Source: Homoserinimonas sp.
GTDB taxonomy: Bacteria; Actinomycetota; Actinomycetes; Actinomycetales; Microbacteriaceae
Direction of reading: 5' to 3'
NCBI GenBank assembly: GCA_023957835.1
Contig: JAMLGP010000001.1
Location: 1,853,575-1,917,574, forward strand
Length of the DNA stretch: 64,000 bases
The notes beneath the pieces were generated by a model. The model made no database searches. It was not told the origin of the DNA and saw only the letters and a program-made list of their open reading frames with translations. How positions within the stretch are numbered: the stretch's first letter is position 1; each line of letters starts with the position of its first letter. Shown here one piece after another: positions 33,158 through 43,543 of the stretch. A program made the position numbers and the translations under genes.

Positions 33158-35251
33158 TTGGCTAGCAAATTAGACGGTCAGACGGGTGTCGAGTCCAGCC
33201 GCTCCGGTTCGGCTCTCGAGAAGGAGATTGAGCGCCACCTCGACGCTGCGGACTCGCTCGACTCGGTGTCGGTCGATGTCGATGAACTTGGGAAAATCCT
33301 CCTGGGATCATGGTCCGGGGTGCGCAAGGACGCGAGGGAGTTCGTGAAGAACCCTGCGCTGCACAAGATCGTGGGCCTTCCGCTGGCCGAACAGAGGGCG
33401 AGAGTACTTGAGCAATTGCACCTTCTGGTGGAAAACGGGGTCGTGCACCGCGGCTTTCCTCGCTCGGTTGGCGGCCGCGGCGACAACGGCGGAAACATTG
33501 TCGGCTTTGAGGAGATGGTGAGCGCTGACCCTTCACTTCAGATCAAGAGCGGGGTGCAGTGGGGACTATTCGGCGGGGCGCTGATTCAGCTCGGCACCAA
33601 GCGGCACGAATACCTGCTGCCTGACGTCATGAGCCTCAAGCTCCCCGGCGCCTTCGCGATGACCGAGATCGGGCACGGGTCGGATGTGGCAAACCTGGCC
33701 ACCACCGCGACTTACGACCCGCAGACTAAGCAGTTCGACATCCACACCCCGTTCGCCGCTGCCCACAAGCAGTTCCTCGGCAACGCCGGTCTGCACGGCA
33801 AGGCGGCAGTCGTTTTCGCCCAGTTGATCACTCTCGGGGTCAGCCACGGAGTTCACGCGTTCTTCGTTCCGATTCGTGACGACAATGGATTCCTGCCCGG
33901 AGTCAGCGGCGAGGACGACGGCTGGAAGGGCGGACTGAACGGAATCGACAACGGCACGCTCGCCTTCGAGCACGTGAAGGTGCCGCGTGAGAACCTGCTC
34001 AACCGCTACGGAGATGTCGCAGAAGACGGCAGCTACAGCTCGCCGATTCCGAGCCCCGGCAGGCGATTCTTCACGATGCTCGGCACTCTGGTTCAGGGCA
34101 GGGTGTCCCTTGACGGCACTTCAACGACGGCCGCGGCGATGGGGCTTGCGATCGCGATCCGCTACGGAAATGAGCGCAGGCAGTTCCCCTCCGGCGGCGA
34201 AGGCGATCAGGTGCTGCTCGACTACCAGCGCCACCAGCGAAGGCTCATTCCAAAGCTTGCAACCACCTACGCGCAGGTTTTTGCTCACGACGAATTGCTG
34301 CGCAAGTTCGATGCGGTCTTCAGCGGAGCCGACGACACCGACGAATCGAGACAGGACCTCGAAACTCTCGCGGCATCCCTCAAACCGCTTTCAACCTGGC
34401 ACGCTCTCGAGACTTTGCAGGAGGCCAGAGAGGCCTGCGGCGGCGCCGGGTTCATGGCCGAGAATCGCCTTACCGGGCTACGCGCTGATCTGGATGTCTA
34501 CGTGACTTTCGAGGGCGACAACAATGTGCTCCTGCAACTGGTCGCCAAGAGGCTGCTCACTGATTACAGCGAGAAGTTCAGGAACGCTGACGCCGGAGCG
34601 CTCGCGGCCTTCGTGGTTTCCAAAGCCGCGGATGCTGCCTACCACGGCAGCGGCCTTCGAACCGTCGCCCAGACAATCAGGGACTTCGGTTCAACGGCCC
34701 GCAGCGTGAAAGAGCTTCGCGAGACGAATGTTCAGCGCGAGCTGCTGACCGATCGGGTCGAGGCGATGGTGGCAGAGCTCGCCGGCAAACTGCGACCCGC
34801 CTCGAGAATGTCGAAGCAGGACGCCGCGGAGCTGTTCAACAGCCAGCAGAACGAGCTGATAGAGGCGGCCCGCGCGCACGCGGAGCTGCTGCAGTGGGAG
34901 GCCTTCACGCGTGGAATCGAGAAGGTTCAGGATCCCGGAACCAGGCAGGTCATTTCCTGGCTGCACGATGTCTTCGGCCTCGGACTGATCGAAAAGCACC
35001 TGGCCTGGTACCTCATCCACGGTCGACTCTCCCCGCAGCGCGCCCAGGCGATCAGCGCCTACATCGATCGCCTGCTCGCGAGGCTCCGCCCTCACCTGCA
35101 GGGGCTCGTGGACGCATTCGGGTTCGAACAGGAGCACTTGCGCGCTCCTATTGCTACCGGCGCTGAGGCCGTCAGGCAGCAGGAAGCTGCGGACTATTTC
35201 CGCGCGCTTCAGGAATCAGGTGCAGCGCCGATTCCGGAGAAGAAGCCCTAG
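33158..35251 (+). CDS. Acyl-CoA dehydrogenase/oxidase-family protein
   Basis: A flavoprotein of about 697 residues, the length of the acyl-CoA oxidase type rather than the 380-residue dehydrogenases. It has GAFAMTEIGHGSDVANLATTA and the FAD-binding ARQTAMGLAIAIRYGNERRQF-like segment GLAIAIRYGNERRQFP, followed by CGGAGFMAENRLTGLRADLDVYVTFEGDN, the family motif around the active-site glutamate. The product would be a 2,3-enoyl-CoA. The start is uncertain: a TTG at 33158 follows GAAAGGAA by eight bases and is my choice, while a GTG at 33080 would add 26 unusual residues. It is monocistronic; no partner enzyme of beta-oxidation is adjacent. Confidence 0.85.
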   Translation: MASKLDGQTGVESSRSGSALEKEIERHLDAADSLDSVSVDVDELGKILLGSWSGVRKDAREFVKNPALHKIVGLPLAEQRARVLEQLHLLVENGVVHRGFPRSVGGRGDNGGNIVGFEEMVSADPSLQIKSGVQWGLFGGALIQLGTKRHEYLLPDVMSLKLPGAFAMTEIGHGSDVANLATTATYDPQTKQFDIHTPFAAAHKQFLGNAGLHGKAAVVFAQLITLGVSHGVHAFFVPIRDDNGFLPGVSGEDDGWKGGLNGIDNGTLAFEHVKVPRENLLNRYGDVAEDGSYSSPIPSPGRRFFTMLGTLVQGRVSLDGTSTTAAAMGLAIAIRYGNERRQFPSGGEGDQVLLDYQRHQRRLIPKLATTYAQVFAHDELLRKFDAVFSGADDTDESRQDLETLAASLKPLSTWHALETLQEAREACGGAGFMAENRLTGLRADLDVYVTFEGDNNVLLQLVAKRLLTDYSEKFRNADAGALAAFVVSKAADAAYHGSGLRTVAQTIRDFGSTARSVKELRETNVQRELLTDRVEAMVAELAGKLRPASRMSKQDAAELFNSQQNELIEAARAHAELLQWEAFTRGIEKVQDPGTRQVISWLHDVFGLGLIEKHLAWYLIHGRLSPQRAQAISAYIDRLLARLRPHLQGLVDAFGFEQEHLRAPIATGAEAVRQQEAADYFRALQESGAAPIPEKKP

Positions 35252-35309
35252 AACCCGCTATTCGCAGATCGCGCTCGCGAGCAAGCGAGGGGCCCCCAGG
35301 GGTTCTCGG

Positions 35310-36566
35310 CTAGGCCTGACCGTGAGCTGCCCGCGACCTGCGAGACAGGGCGTCGATGATTACCGCGAGCAGCAGCACCGCTCCCGTGATCATGTAGCGC
35401 ACTGAAGAGTCGAGGTTCAGCAGCGAGAGCCCGTTCGAAATCGACTGAAGCACGAAGATTCCGAGCAGGGCAGAGTAGGCGCTTCCGCGACCGCCGAACA
35501 GACTCGTACCTCCGATTACCGCGGCTGCGATTGCCATGAGGTTGGTGTCTCCGCCTCCGCTTGAAAGGGTCGCCGCGGTGAGCTTCGCCGTTGCGAACAG
35601 GCCTCCGATTGCCGCGAACAGCGTTCCGAGCATGAGCACCGAAATGACGATCCGGTCGACTTTGATTCCGGACCTCCTCGCCGCCTCGACGTTTCCGCCC
35701 ACCGCGTAGACCGCTCTGCCCCAGCGAGTTCTGGTGAGGAAGAAATTCATGATCACCACGAACAGCACGAAGAGCACGAACATGACGCCGACTCCGCGAG
35801 TCATGGCCAGATACCAGACGACCACAAGCAGCAGCACGAGCAGCAATGCCGACTTCAGAATCATCGCCGACATGGATGCCCCGGTCAGCCCCGCCTGAAC
35901 CCGCCGCCGAGAACGCGACCAGTTGGAGAAGAACATTCCGAGTCCCGCAATCACCGCCAGGGCATAAGCGGCCCACGGCGGCAGAAAGAGCGTGGTTCCC
36001 AATTGCACGAACCAGGAGTCGAAGGGCAGGTTTATCGATCCGTGGGCGCCGAGCACTTTCAATTGCAGGCCGAGGATGGCAAGCAGTCCGGCGAGGGTGA
36101 TCACGAAGGTGGGCACGCCGAACCGCGTGTAGAGAATCCCGTACAGAAAGCCGATGACCAGTGCGGCGAGGATTGCAACGACGATCGCAAGCCAGGCCGG
36201 CCAGCCGAGCTGCATCCAGCCGACCGCGACTATCGCCGCGGCAAGGCCGCTGATCGATCCGACTGACAGGTCGATCTGTGCGATCAGCAGCACCAGAACC
36301 ACGCCGATGGCGATGGTTCCGGTCGCCGCGCTTTGCATAGTCAGGTCGACGAGGTTTCGGGAGGAGAGGAAATTGGGGTTGAGGAACTGAAAGACCGCCC
36401 AGATCAGAATCAGTCCGATGATTACTGGCAGAGAGCCGAGGTCGCCGCCTCTCACCTTCTGGATGAAGGCGCGAACCGAACCGCCGATTCCCTCGTAGTG
36501 AATCAGGCGCTCATCCTGCAGATCTGCGGCGAGCTCGTCGCCCTTTTCGGATTTGCTGTTGCTCAT
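35310..36566 (-). CDS. Sugar ABC transporter permease (XylH-like)
   Basis: A 418-residue permease of the CUT2 family with about twelve helices and the EAA-like cytoplasmic region typical of XylH/RbsC (NVEAARRSGIKVDRIVI before the last helices, with GGTSLFGGRGSAYSALLGIF). The N-terminal 55 residues are cytoplasmic and charged. Its ATG overlaps the stop of the ATPase gene by four bases. With the substrate-binding lipoprotein and ATPase upstream it forms a xylose- or related pentose-type importer. It is longer than RbsC (about 320 residues), as XylH proteins are. Confidence 0.86.
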   Translation of the reverse strand: MSNSKSEKGDELAADLQDERLIHYEGIGGSVRAFIQKVRGGDLGSLPVIIGLILIWAVFQFLNPNFLSSRNLVDLTMQSAATGTIAIGVVLVLLIAQIDLSVGSISGLAAAIVAVGWMQLGWPAWLAIVVAILAALVIGFLYGILYTRFGVPTFVITLAGLLAILGLQLKVLGAHGSINLPFDSWFVQLGTTLFLPPWAAYALAVIAGLGMFFSNWSRSRRRVQAGLTGASMSAMILKSALLLVLLLVVVWYLAMTRGVGVMFVLFVLFVVIMNFFLTRTRWGRAVYAVGGNVEAARRSGIKVDRIVISVLMLGTLFAAIGGLFATAKLTAATLSSGGGDTNLMAIAAAVIGGTSLFGGRGSAYSALLGIFVLQSISNGLSLLNLDSSVRYMITGAVLLLAVIIDALSRRSRAAHGQA

Positions 36567-37390
36567 TTGTCGTCGCCTTCAGTTTCGTGCGATGGCCGAC
36601 CGGAAGCTCTGCGGGTGACTGCGTTGTCGGTAGCTCCGGTGATTGCTGAGATGATCTCCTCATAGCTCACGTCCGGAATTCGGAAGTCTCCGTTATTGCG
36701 GCCGAGCCTGAGGACCACGACCCGGTCTGCCACGGCCTGGACATCCGCCATATTGTGGCTGATCAGAACCACTCCGAGCCCGTTCTCTCTGAGGTTTTCG
36801 ATGAGATTGAGCACTTCGGCCGTCTGCGCTACCCCGAGGGCTGCGGTCGGTTCGTCGAGGATCACCACCTGCGGCTCGCCGATTAGCGAGCGGGCGATCG
36901 CCACTGTCTGACGCTGACCGCCGGAAAGAGAAGCGACGGCGATCCGCACCGACGGAATCTTCGCGGAGAGTTGTCGGAGCAGGGTCCAGGACTGCTTCTC
37001 CATTTCCTCTTCATTGAGGGTGAAGTTGCCGATTTCGTGACCGAGAAAGAGATTGGAGACGACATCCAGATTGTCGCAAAGCGAGAGGTCCTGAAAGACG
37101 GTGGCGATTCCGTGCGCGCGGGCCGCAGCGGGAGTTGGAATGGAAACTCGACGGCCGTCCGCGGTAATGGTTCCGCCGTCTGCGCCGTGAACTCCCGCGA
37201 GAATTTTGACGAGAGTCGATTTGCCGGCACCGTTGTCGCCGACTATCGCGACGACCTCGCCGGGGTAGATATCCAGGTCCACGTCAGAGAGCGCCTGAAC
37301 CGCACCGAAATTCTTCGAGATCCCTCTAAGGCTCAGAACGGGTTCCCTCGGTACGGTCTGTTCGGCAGCCGCAGGGGCTTGAATTGTCAC
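36563..37390 (-). CDS. Sugar ABC transporter ATP-binding protein, single nucleotide-binding domain
   Basis: A 275-residue ATPase with Walker A GDNGAGKST near 52-60, the signature ASLSGGQRQTVAIAR near 155, Walker B VVILDEPTAALG, and the switch histidine in VVLISHNM. RbsA/XylG proteins normally carry two such domains in about 500 residues; here only one is present, so the transporter must use two copies. Many actinomycete CUT2 systems have this form. The GTG start has AAAGGAG upstream. A large hairpin separates it from the substrate-binding protein gene. Confidence 0.9.
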   Translation of the reverse strand: MTIQAPAAAEQTVPREPVLSLRGISKNFGAVQALSDVDLDIYPGEVVAIVGDNGAGKSTLVKILAGVHGADGGTITADGRRVSIPTPAAARAHGIATVFQDLSLCDNLDVVSNLFLGHEIGNFTLNEEEMEKQSWTLLRQLSAKIPSVRIAVASLSGGQRQTVAIARSLIGEPQVVILDEPTAALGVAQTAEVLNLIENLRENGLGVVLISHNMADVQAVADRVVVLRLGRNNGDFRIPDVSYEEIISAITGATDNAVTRRASGRPSHETEGDDK

Positions 37391-37437
37391 GATGTCTCCT
37401 TTGAATCGGACGGTTCGCCCGCCTAGAAGCGAACGTA

Positions 37438-37477
37438 CACCCGACCGGGCTCGCGGTTAAGCGACCCCGGTCGGGTG
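37438..37477 (-). promoter_or_regulatory. Strong intercistronic hairpin between the sugar-binding and ATPase genes
   Basis: CACCCGACCGGG (37438-37449) pairs exactly with CCCGGTCGGGTG (37466-37477). Inside, TCGC (37451-37454) pairs with GCGA (37461-37464), so the stem has 16 pairs with one mismatch and a six-base loop. It begins eight bases after the stop of the binding-protein gene and has no T tract after it. Position and shape fit a transcript-stabilising or partial-termination element that raises the amount of binding protein over the ATPase and permease. Confidence 0.75.
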
Positions 37478-37484
37478 ACATTGC

Positions 37485-38588
37485 TTACTTGATTCCTGCC
37501 GTTTCGCAGGCGGCTGCGTAATCTGCCGTGCAGATGTCGCTCGCCTTGTAGAACCCGTCGGCTACGACGGTGCTCTCGATGTTGTCGACCGTCACGGCTA
37601 CCGGTGTGAGCAGGAACGACTGGATGTCGGCTCCGCCCTTAGTGGTCACCGTGGTGTCGCCCTTGTCGGCCTTGCCATTCACCAGATCCACCGCAAGCTG
37701 AGCTGCCCGCTCTGCTTCCGGCTTCAGCGCCTTGTAAACGGTCATGAACTGGTCACCCGCGAGGATGCGCTGGATTCCAGCGAGCTCCGCATCCTGACCG
37801 GTTACCGGAGGCATCGGGTTGAACCCTGCTGCCTTCATGGCCGCGATGGCGGCGCCGCCGGTTCCGTCGTTAGCAGCGTAAACGGCCTTGATCTGGTTGC
37901 CGAACTGGGTGATCTGGCCGGTCACCCAGTCCTGGGCCTTTGCGGGGTCCCAACCGGGTGTGTCGAACTCAGCGAGCACGGTGTAGCCGCTCGCGTCGAT
38001 GATCTTGTGAGCACCGGCCTTGAACTGGCTCGCGTTGTTGTCGGTAGGCGAACCGTTGACCATCAGAATGCCGCCGTCGCCAGGCTGGACGCCGTCATCC
38101 TTGAGCTTCTGAACAAGTGCAGTTGCCTGAAGCTCTCCTACCTTCTCGTTGTCGAAGGAGATGTAGTAGCTCAGGTCGGCGCTGTTGATCAGCCTGTCGT
38201 AGGAAATTACCGGAATGTTTTGAGCCTTGGCACTTGCAACAATTGCCGCGGCGGCCTCTCCGTCAAATGGGTCCAGGACGAGCACCTTGACTCCCTGGGT
38301 GATCATGGACTCTGCTTGCTGCTGCTGCTTTGCCGCATCGCCATCGGCGTTTGCGTAAAGCACTTCGCAGTCAGAGCAAAGGTCCTTGACCTTGGCTTCG
38401 AAGTATGGACGGTCGGCGCTTTCGTAGCGAGCCGTGACCGAGTCGGGCAAAAGCAACCCGATCTTGGCGCCGGAATTGTCTCCGCCGCCTCCCGGTGTTT
38501 CGGCGCCGTTGGAACACCCTGCGAGTGTTCCTGCTGTTAGCAGGAGCGCGGCCGAAATGGTAACCGCTCTCATGGTGGCGATCTTCAT
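37485..38588 (-). CDS. Xylose-type sugar-binding lipoprotein of an ABC importer
   Basis: A 367-residue substrate-binding protein with a lipoprotein signal peptide (residues 1-24, lipobox LAGC) followed by a Gly/Asn-rich linker. The body has the XylF-like features LLPDSVTARYESADRPYFEAK, VLVLDPFDGEAAAAIV and VISYDRLINSADLSYYISFD. The ATG at 38588 is chosen because GGAGG lies eight bases upstream and because it opens the signal peptide. The ligand is probably D-xylose or a related pentose. ATPase and permease follow after a hairpin; the ROK regulator precedes it on the same strand. Confidence 0.88.
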   Translation of the reverse strand: MKIATMRAVTISAALLLTAGTLAGCSNGAETPGGGGDNSGAKIGLLLPDSVTARYESADRPYFEAKVKDLCSDCEVLYANADGDAAKQQQQAESMITQGVKVLVLDPFDGEAAAAIVASAKAQNIPVISYDRLINSADLSYYISFDNEKVGELQATALVQKLKDDGVQPGDGGILMVNGSPTDNNASQFKAGAHKIIDASGYTVLAEFDTPGWDPAKAQDWVTGQITQFGNQIKAVYAANDGTGGAAIAAMKAAGFNPMPPVTGQDAELAGIQRILAGDQFMTVYKALKPEAERAAQLAVDLVNGKADKGDTTVTTKGGADIQSFLLTPVAVTVDNIESTVVADGFYKASDICTADYAAACETAGIK

Positions 38589-38688
38589 TGAAAAACCTCC
38601 GTAGTGGTCCGTCTTCAACGACGGCTGTGCTGAGCATGACACTTCTCGGTCTTGGCGTCAAGTCTTGAACTCAAGGTTTCAGAAAGTT

Positions 38689-39879
38689 CTAATCGGGCGT
38701 TGAGCTTCCGCCAATCGCTACATGGTCGATGGCGAAGGCGATCGCGCCGAGAGTTGAAGCCCGCGGGCCGAGCTGGCCCTGGACGACATCCGGAGTCGAA
38801 GCCTCGTCGACAATGACCGCTCGCTCGAGAGCGTGGCGGATCGGACCGAGCAGAATTTCCCCCGCTCTGGCGAGTTCGCCGCCAATGACCAGCCGCTCCG
38901 GATCGAACAAATTGCTGAAGTTGGCAGCGGCAATTCCGATGTGGCGCCCGGCCTCTGCGAGAGCGCGAGTGACGCCCGCGTCTCCGCTCATGGCCTTGGT
39001 CACTATGTCGTTGAGCTTGAGGTTGCCGTAGGTCGGTTTCAGGTTGTCGAGAATCGCATAGCCGCCGGCGATCGTCTCGAGGCAGCCGCGGTTTCCGCAC
39101 CTGCAAAGCGGTCCGTTCTCAACGATCGTGGTGTGGCCGAACTCACCCGCAGCACCATTGAATCCACGATAGACCTGCCCGCCCAGGATCAGCCCGGAAC
39201 CGATCTTGTCCCCAATGTCTATATAGATAACTTCGGTTTTTCCGCGGGCTGCGCCCATTCGCAGCTCCGCGAGAGCGGCAAGATTTGAGGCGTTGTCAAC
39301 GAAGACCGGTCGACCGAGTCTGCGCTCCATAACCTCGGCCACCGCGATGCCGTCCCAGCCCCTGAAGATACCGCTTCGGGCAGTGGTTCCGGTTCTGCGA
39401 TCGAGGGGAGCAGGCAGCGCGATCCCGACCGCCTGGACTTCGCTCATGCTCGATTTGAGAGTCTCAAGCATGTCGGCAATGAGCAGGGTTGTCCGATCCA
39501 GTTCGTTGTCGGCGCGGTGGTCCTTTGCCAGTGGCAGGTGGTGCTCGGCGACTACAGTCTGGGTGACATCGGCGAGGGCGACTCGCATGTGTCTGGTCGA
39601 AAAGTGAACCCCGGCGACCAGCCCCAGAGCGTGCGCAAGAGTCACGTATTGCGCTCGGCGTCCGCTCTGGGTCGTTGGACTGGTGTGAAGCACTCCGCTC
39701 GCCGAAAGCGCCTTGACGATGTTGGAAACGCTGGCAGGGGAAAGGCCGGTGACCCCCGCCAGTTCGACCTGGGTCAGGCCGCCGTGCTTCTTGATTGCTT
39801 CGACGACTCTGCGCCGGTTGGCTTCACGTAATGAAGTCTGCGACCCGGGTGTCCGTCGTTCGGTTGCCACGACAAACAC
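38689..39879 (-). CDS. ROK-family transcriptional regulator (XylR-type)
   Basis: A 396-residue protein with an N-terminal MarR-like winged helix ([20 protein letters not shown], then [19 protein letters not shown] as recognition helix) and a ROK sugar-kinase fold. The [14 protein letters not shown] stretch and the zinc motif [18 protein letters not shown] are typical. As a regulator it probably binds sugar without phosphorylating it and represses the importer downstream on the same strand. The start ATG at 39879 is 86 bases from the divergent recQ. Confidence 0.88.
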   Translation of the reverse strand: MFVVATERRTPGSQTSLREANRRRVVEAIKKHGGLTQVELAGVTGLSPASVSNIVKALSASGVLHTSPTTQSGRRAQYVTLAHALGLVAGVHFSTRHMRVALADVTQTVVAEHHLPLAKDHRADNELDRTTLLIADMLETLKSSMSEVQAVGIALPAPLDRRTGTTARSGIFRGWDGIAVAEVMERRLGRPVFVDNASNLAALAELRMGAARGKTEVIYIDIGDKIGSGLILGGQVYRGFNGAAGEFGHTTIVENGPLCRCGNRGCLETIAGGYAILDNLKPTYGNLKLNDIVTKAMSGDAGVTRALAEAGRHIGIAAANFSNLFDPERLVIGGELARAGEILLGPIRHALERAVIVDEASTPDVVQGQLGPRASTLGAIAFAIDHVAIGGSSTPD

Positions 39880-39965
39880 GATACATGCGCAAGCCTCCGC
39901 GCTGTGAAGGCTATTTTCCCCACCCCCTTCTGCGCCGCGGCGGGCAAGTGTCGCGGGGCCGCGCT

Positions 39966-41819
39966 ATGGTCGCGATTGTGATTGGGTCGGAAACAGCGGG
40001 GGGCATCCTGCACAGGGTGTTCGGCTACGACGCGTTCCGCGGCGAGCAGTCGGAGATCATCGATCACGTCATCGGCGGCGGGGACGCTGTGGTGCTCATG
40101 CCTACCGGCGGCGGCAAATCGCTTTGCTACCAGATTCCAGCGCTGGCAAGACCGGGTACCGGAATAGTCATTTCACCGCTAATCGCGCTAATGCAGGACC
40201 AGGTGGACAGTTTGGCCGGGATCGGGGTCCGGGCCGCCTTCCTGAACTCGACCCAGTCGGCAGAGCAGAGGGCGCAGGTCGAAGCGGCTTTCCTCGCCGG
40301 AGAACTCGACTTGCTCTATCTCGCCCCTGAAAGGCTGACAATGCCGTCGACGGCTGCGCTGCTTGACCGTGGACGGATTGCACTGTTCGCCATCGACGAG
40401 GCGCACTGTGTTTCGCAGTGGGGGCACGACTTTCGCCCCGACTACCTCGCACTCTCGATGCTGCACGAGCGCTGGCCGCAGGTTCCGAGAATTGCGCTTA
40501 CCGCGACCGCTACGAAGCAAACCCAGGAGGAGATTCAGCAAAGACTGGGTCTGAAGCAGGCGAAGCTGTTTGTTTCCAGCTTCGACCGGCCGAACATCCA
40601 GTATCGAATTGCCCAGAAGAATCAGCCGCTTAAGCAGTTACTGCAGTTGATTCGCGAAGAACACCCCGGACAGGCGGGAATCGTGTATTGCCTTTCGAGG
40701 GCCTCGGTGGAAAAGACCGCAGAGTTTCTGGTTGAAGAAGGGATCCACGCGCTGCCGTATCACGCGGGCCTGAGCACTCCGGTTCGCGCCGCAAACCAGG
40801 CAAGGTTCCTGCGTGAAGACGGAGTCGTCATGGTCGCGACGATTGCCTTCGGAATGGGAATCGACAAGCCCGACGTGCGATTCGTCGCCCACCTCGACTT
40901 GCCTAAGTCGGTAGAGGGCTACTACCAGGAGACCGGGCGGGCGGGCAGAGACGGTGAAGCATCCACCGCCTGGCTCGCCTACGGGCTTCAGGATGTCGTG
41001 CAGCAGCGCAGAATGATCGACCAGTCAGAGGGCGACGCGACTCACCGACGCCGCCTGAGCCTGCACCTGGACGCCATGCTCGCGCTCTGCGAAACCGTGC
41101 AGTGCCGACGAAAGCAGCTGCTCGCCTATTTCGGAGAGACTTCAGGAGACTGCGGCAATTGCGACAACTGTCTGAACCCGGCCGAGAGCTGGGACGGGAC
41201 GATTCCTGCGCAGAAGCTCCTGTCGACGATCGTGCGACTGGAGCGTGAGCGCAATCAGCACTTCGGCGCAGGTCACCTCATCGACATTCTCCTCGGCCGC
41301 CAGACGCCGAGGATTGACCAGTATTCGCACGACGACCTGAGCACTTTCGGAATCGGCAGTGAACTGAGCGAAGCCGAGTGGCGCGGAGTAGTCAGGCAGT
41401 TGCTTGCCCAGGGGCTGCTCGCGGTTCGAGGCGACGGCTACGGCACCCTTGTGATTACCGAATCCAGCAACGAGGTGCTCAAGGGCACTCGGCGGGTTCA
41501 CCTTAGGCGCGAACCTGAGCGAATCAAGACCGGTAAAAGCCGAAAGGTCTCCTCGCAGTCAGCGGTGCTGCCAGCTTCGGCCGAGCCGCTGTTCGAGCGA
41601 CTGCGAAACTGGCGGGCAGATCAGGCCTCCCGGCAGAACGTTCCCGCCTACGTCGTATTCCACGACACGACCCTTCGGGAACTCGCCACAAGGCACCCGC
41701 GCACGATCGACGAGCTGCGGGATGTCACCGGCATCGGCGAATCCAAGCTCGAGCGATACGGCGCCGAGTTGCTTGAGCTGCTCTCAGATCAGTCGCCAGC
41801 GGCCGCAATCTTCAACTGA
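39966..41819 (+). CDS. recQ: RecQ-family ATP-dependent DNA helicase
   Basis: A 617-residue 3'-5' helicase for recombination and fork repair. It shows motif [17 protein letters not shown], motif II with the [17 protein letters not shown] aromatic-rich loop, motif [13 protein letters not shown], the zinc site [17 protein letters not shown] and CGNCDNC, a winged helix and a C-terminal HRDC domain ([20 protein letters not shown]). The ATG at 39966 fits the family start; an upstream extension of 57 residues is not family-like and would overlap the ROK gene. The 3' end overlaps the convergent MFS gene by 31 bases. Confidence 0.94.
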   Translation: MVAIVIGSETAGGILHRVFGYDAFRGEQSEIIDHVIGGGDAVVLMPTGGGKSLCYQIPALARPGTGIVISPLIALMQDQVDSLAGIGVRAAFLNSTQSAEQRAQVEAAFLAGELDLLYLAPERLTMPSTAALLDRGRIALFAIDEAHCVSQWGHDFRPDYLALSMLHERWPQVPRIALTATATKQTQEEIQQRLGLKQAKLFVSSFDRPNIQYRIAQKNQPLKQLLQLIREEHPGQAGIVYCLSRASVEKTAEFLVEEGIHALPYHAGLSTPVRAANQARFLREDGVVMVATIAFGMGIDKPDVRFVAHLDLPKSVEGYYQETGRAGRDGEASTAWLAYGLQDVVQQRRMIDQSEGDATHRRRLSLHLDAMLALCETVQCRRKQLLAYFGETSGDCGNCDNCLNPAESWDGTIPAQKLLSTIVRLERERNQHFGAGHLIDILLGRQTPRIDQYSHDDLSTFGIGSELSEAEWRGVVRQLLAQGLLAVRGDGYGTLVITESSNEVLKGTRRVHLRREPERIKTGKSRKVSSQSAVLPASAEPLFERLRNWRADQASRQNVPAYVVFHDTTLRELATRHPRTIDELRDVTGIGESKLERYGAELLELLSDQSPAAAIFN

Positions 41820-43477
41820 GACTCTGCCGCCTCGGACCCTGAACCGTCGGACTCTGGGTCCTCGGAATGCTCCGGCTTTCTCGCCTCAAGTCGCAGCGTG
41901 GCAAGCAGTCCGAGAGCCAGGAAGGCGGCTGCTCCGAAGGCGGAGTAGCGAGTGCCCTCACTGAAGGCTTCACGGGCCGCAGCGGCTACTTCCGGACTGC
42001 GCTCGTCTAGACCCGGAATGGCGTTGCCAGCGCTGTCGACCACGGCGTTGACCACCTGCTCCTTGACCGAGTCGGGCAGAGCGGAGTCGGCGAGCTTGGC
42101 TTCGAGAACCATCCCGGTGCCGCTGAACAGCACGGTGCCGAGGATCGCGATGCCGAGGGCGCTGCCGATCTGGCGCGAAGTGCTTTGAGTCCCAGAGCCC
42201 TGACCGGACTGGGCGATCGGGACATCCCTGAGGATCACGCTCGTGAGCTGCGCAGAGGCGAGCCCGATTCCGAAACCGTAGATGAAGAGCGCGACCGGAA
42301 TCGCCCACCACGGCGTCGTCGCCGAAATGAAAATGGCGCCAAGGAATACGCCGATTAGCTCGAACAGGATGCCGAATCGGACTATCCAGACCGCCGGTAC
42401 CTTGTTGCCGAACCCGCCGGCAAAACCGCTGGCAAAGAACGAGCCGATGGCCAGAGCCAGAATCACAAGTCCCGTTTGCAGGGCGTCGTAGTTGAGTACG
42501 TTCTGCAGCCAAAGCGGCAGCGAAAGTACGAGCCCGTATTCACCGAGGGCAACAATCAGCGCAGCTATATTCCCATTTCGGAATGAAGCGATCCGGAACA
42601 AACCGAAGGCGAGCATTGTGCTCTTTCCGGCGCGCTCGCGAACTATCCCTCGAACGATGAATCCGGCGAGAGCTATCGCTCCGATTGCGAATCCGATCGG
42701 AACCGGAGAAAGATCGAATGGCCAGGTCCAGTCGCCGATCTTGAGCGGAGTATCGGTGAGCCACCAGCCGAGGTTGCGGCCTTCGATGAGCCCGAAAACG
42801 AGGGTTCCGCTGACCACCACGGAGAGCGCCGCTCCGAGCAGGTCAATTCCCGGATTGTCCGGTTCGCGGGATTCCAGCACGAACATGATCACGCCGATGA
42901 TGATGATCAGCCCGACCGGAACGTTGATTCCGAAAGCCCAGCGCCATGAGAAGTAGGTCGTGAGCCATCCGCCGAGTATCGGACCCACGGCGGCCATTCC
43001 GCCGATAGTTGAGCCCCAGACTGCGAAGGCGATTGCGCGATCGCGACCGACGAAGTTCGCGTTGATCAGGGAAAGCGTCGAGGGCAGGATCATGGCCCCG
43101 CCGATTCCCTGCAGGACTCTGGCGAAAATGAGCAGGTCTCCGGTCGGGGCGAGGGCGGCGAAGATTGAGGATGCCGCGAAGATCACTACGCCGATCTGCA
43201 GCAGTCTGCGTCGGCCGATTTTGTCAGCGACAGTACCGAAGACCAGCAGCAGCGCCGCGAAGACGAGGGTGTAGCTCTCCTGCACCCATTGCACCTGCGC
43301 GGAATTGATCCCGAGCTCATCTACGATCGACGGAATCGCGACATTTACGATCGTCGTGTCCACGATGATGAGAGCGACTGCGAGCGAGACCGCGACGAGT
43401 CCGAGCCATTTCGCCAGTCGCGATTGTTCGCCCTGTTCCGGGCCAGCGGAAGCCGATTTCTTAGTTGAAGTATTCAT
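41789..43477 (-). CDS. MFS drug-efflux permease, DHA2 family, MarR-controlled
   Basis: A 562-residue, 14-helix DHA2 antiporter: [20 protein letters not shown] in helix 1, [18 protein letters not shown] as motif A, and [18 protein letters not shown] as motif C. An extra extracytoplasmic loop of about 75 residues precedes the last helix. Its ATG lies at the very edge of a palindromic region and has no Shine-Dalgarno sequence, while TATGCT sits about 14 bases upstream, so the mRNA is probably leaderless. The divergent MarR regulator is the likely repressor. Confidence 0.9.
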   Translation of the reverse strand: MNTSTKKSASAGPEQGEQSRLAKWLGLVAVSLAVALIIVDTTIVNVAIPSIVDELGINSAQVQWVQESYTLVFAALLLVFGTVADKIGRRRLLQIGVVIFAASSIFAALAPTGDLLIFARVLQGIGGAMILPSTLSLINANFVGRDRAIAFAVWGSTIGGMAAVGPILGGWLTTYFSWRWAFGINVPVGLIIIIGVIMFVLESREPDNPGIDLLGAALSVVVSGTLVFGLIEGRNLGWWLTDTPLKIGDWTWPFDLSPVPIGFAIGAIALAGFIVRGIVRERAGKSTMLAFGLFRIASFRNGNIAALIVALGEYGLVLSLPLWLQNVLNYDALQTGLVILALAIGSFFASGFAGGFGNKVPAVWIVRFGILFELIGVFLGAIFISATTPWWAIPVALFIYGFGIGLASAQLTSVILRDVPIAQSGQGSGTQSTSRQIGSALGIAILGTVLFSGTGMVLEAKLADSALPDSVKEQVVNAVVDSAGNAIPGLDERSPEVAAAAREAFSEGTRYSAFGAAAFLALGLLATLRLEARKPEHSEDPESDGSGSEAAESQLKIAAAGD

Positions 43478-43516
43478 TAGTCAGCAAGCTTAGCATATTG
43501 TCAGCATGCTTACTAA
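43477..43516. promoter_or_regulatory. MarR-type operator between the MFS and marR genes
   Basis: TTAGTCAGCAAGCTTAGC (43477-43494) is an imperfect inverted copy of the segment ending at 43516, which reads TTAGTAAGCATGCTGAC on the other strand. Each arm is itself a near palindrome around AGC..GCT. Two such dyads on both sides of the TATGCT/-10 region would allow two MarR dimers to shut off both divergent genes. Confidence 0.65.
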
Positions 43517-43543
43517 TTCTCCTTTTGAGGCTACACTTGGAGC

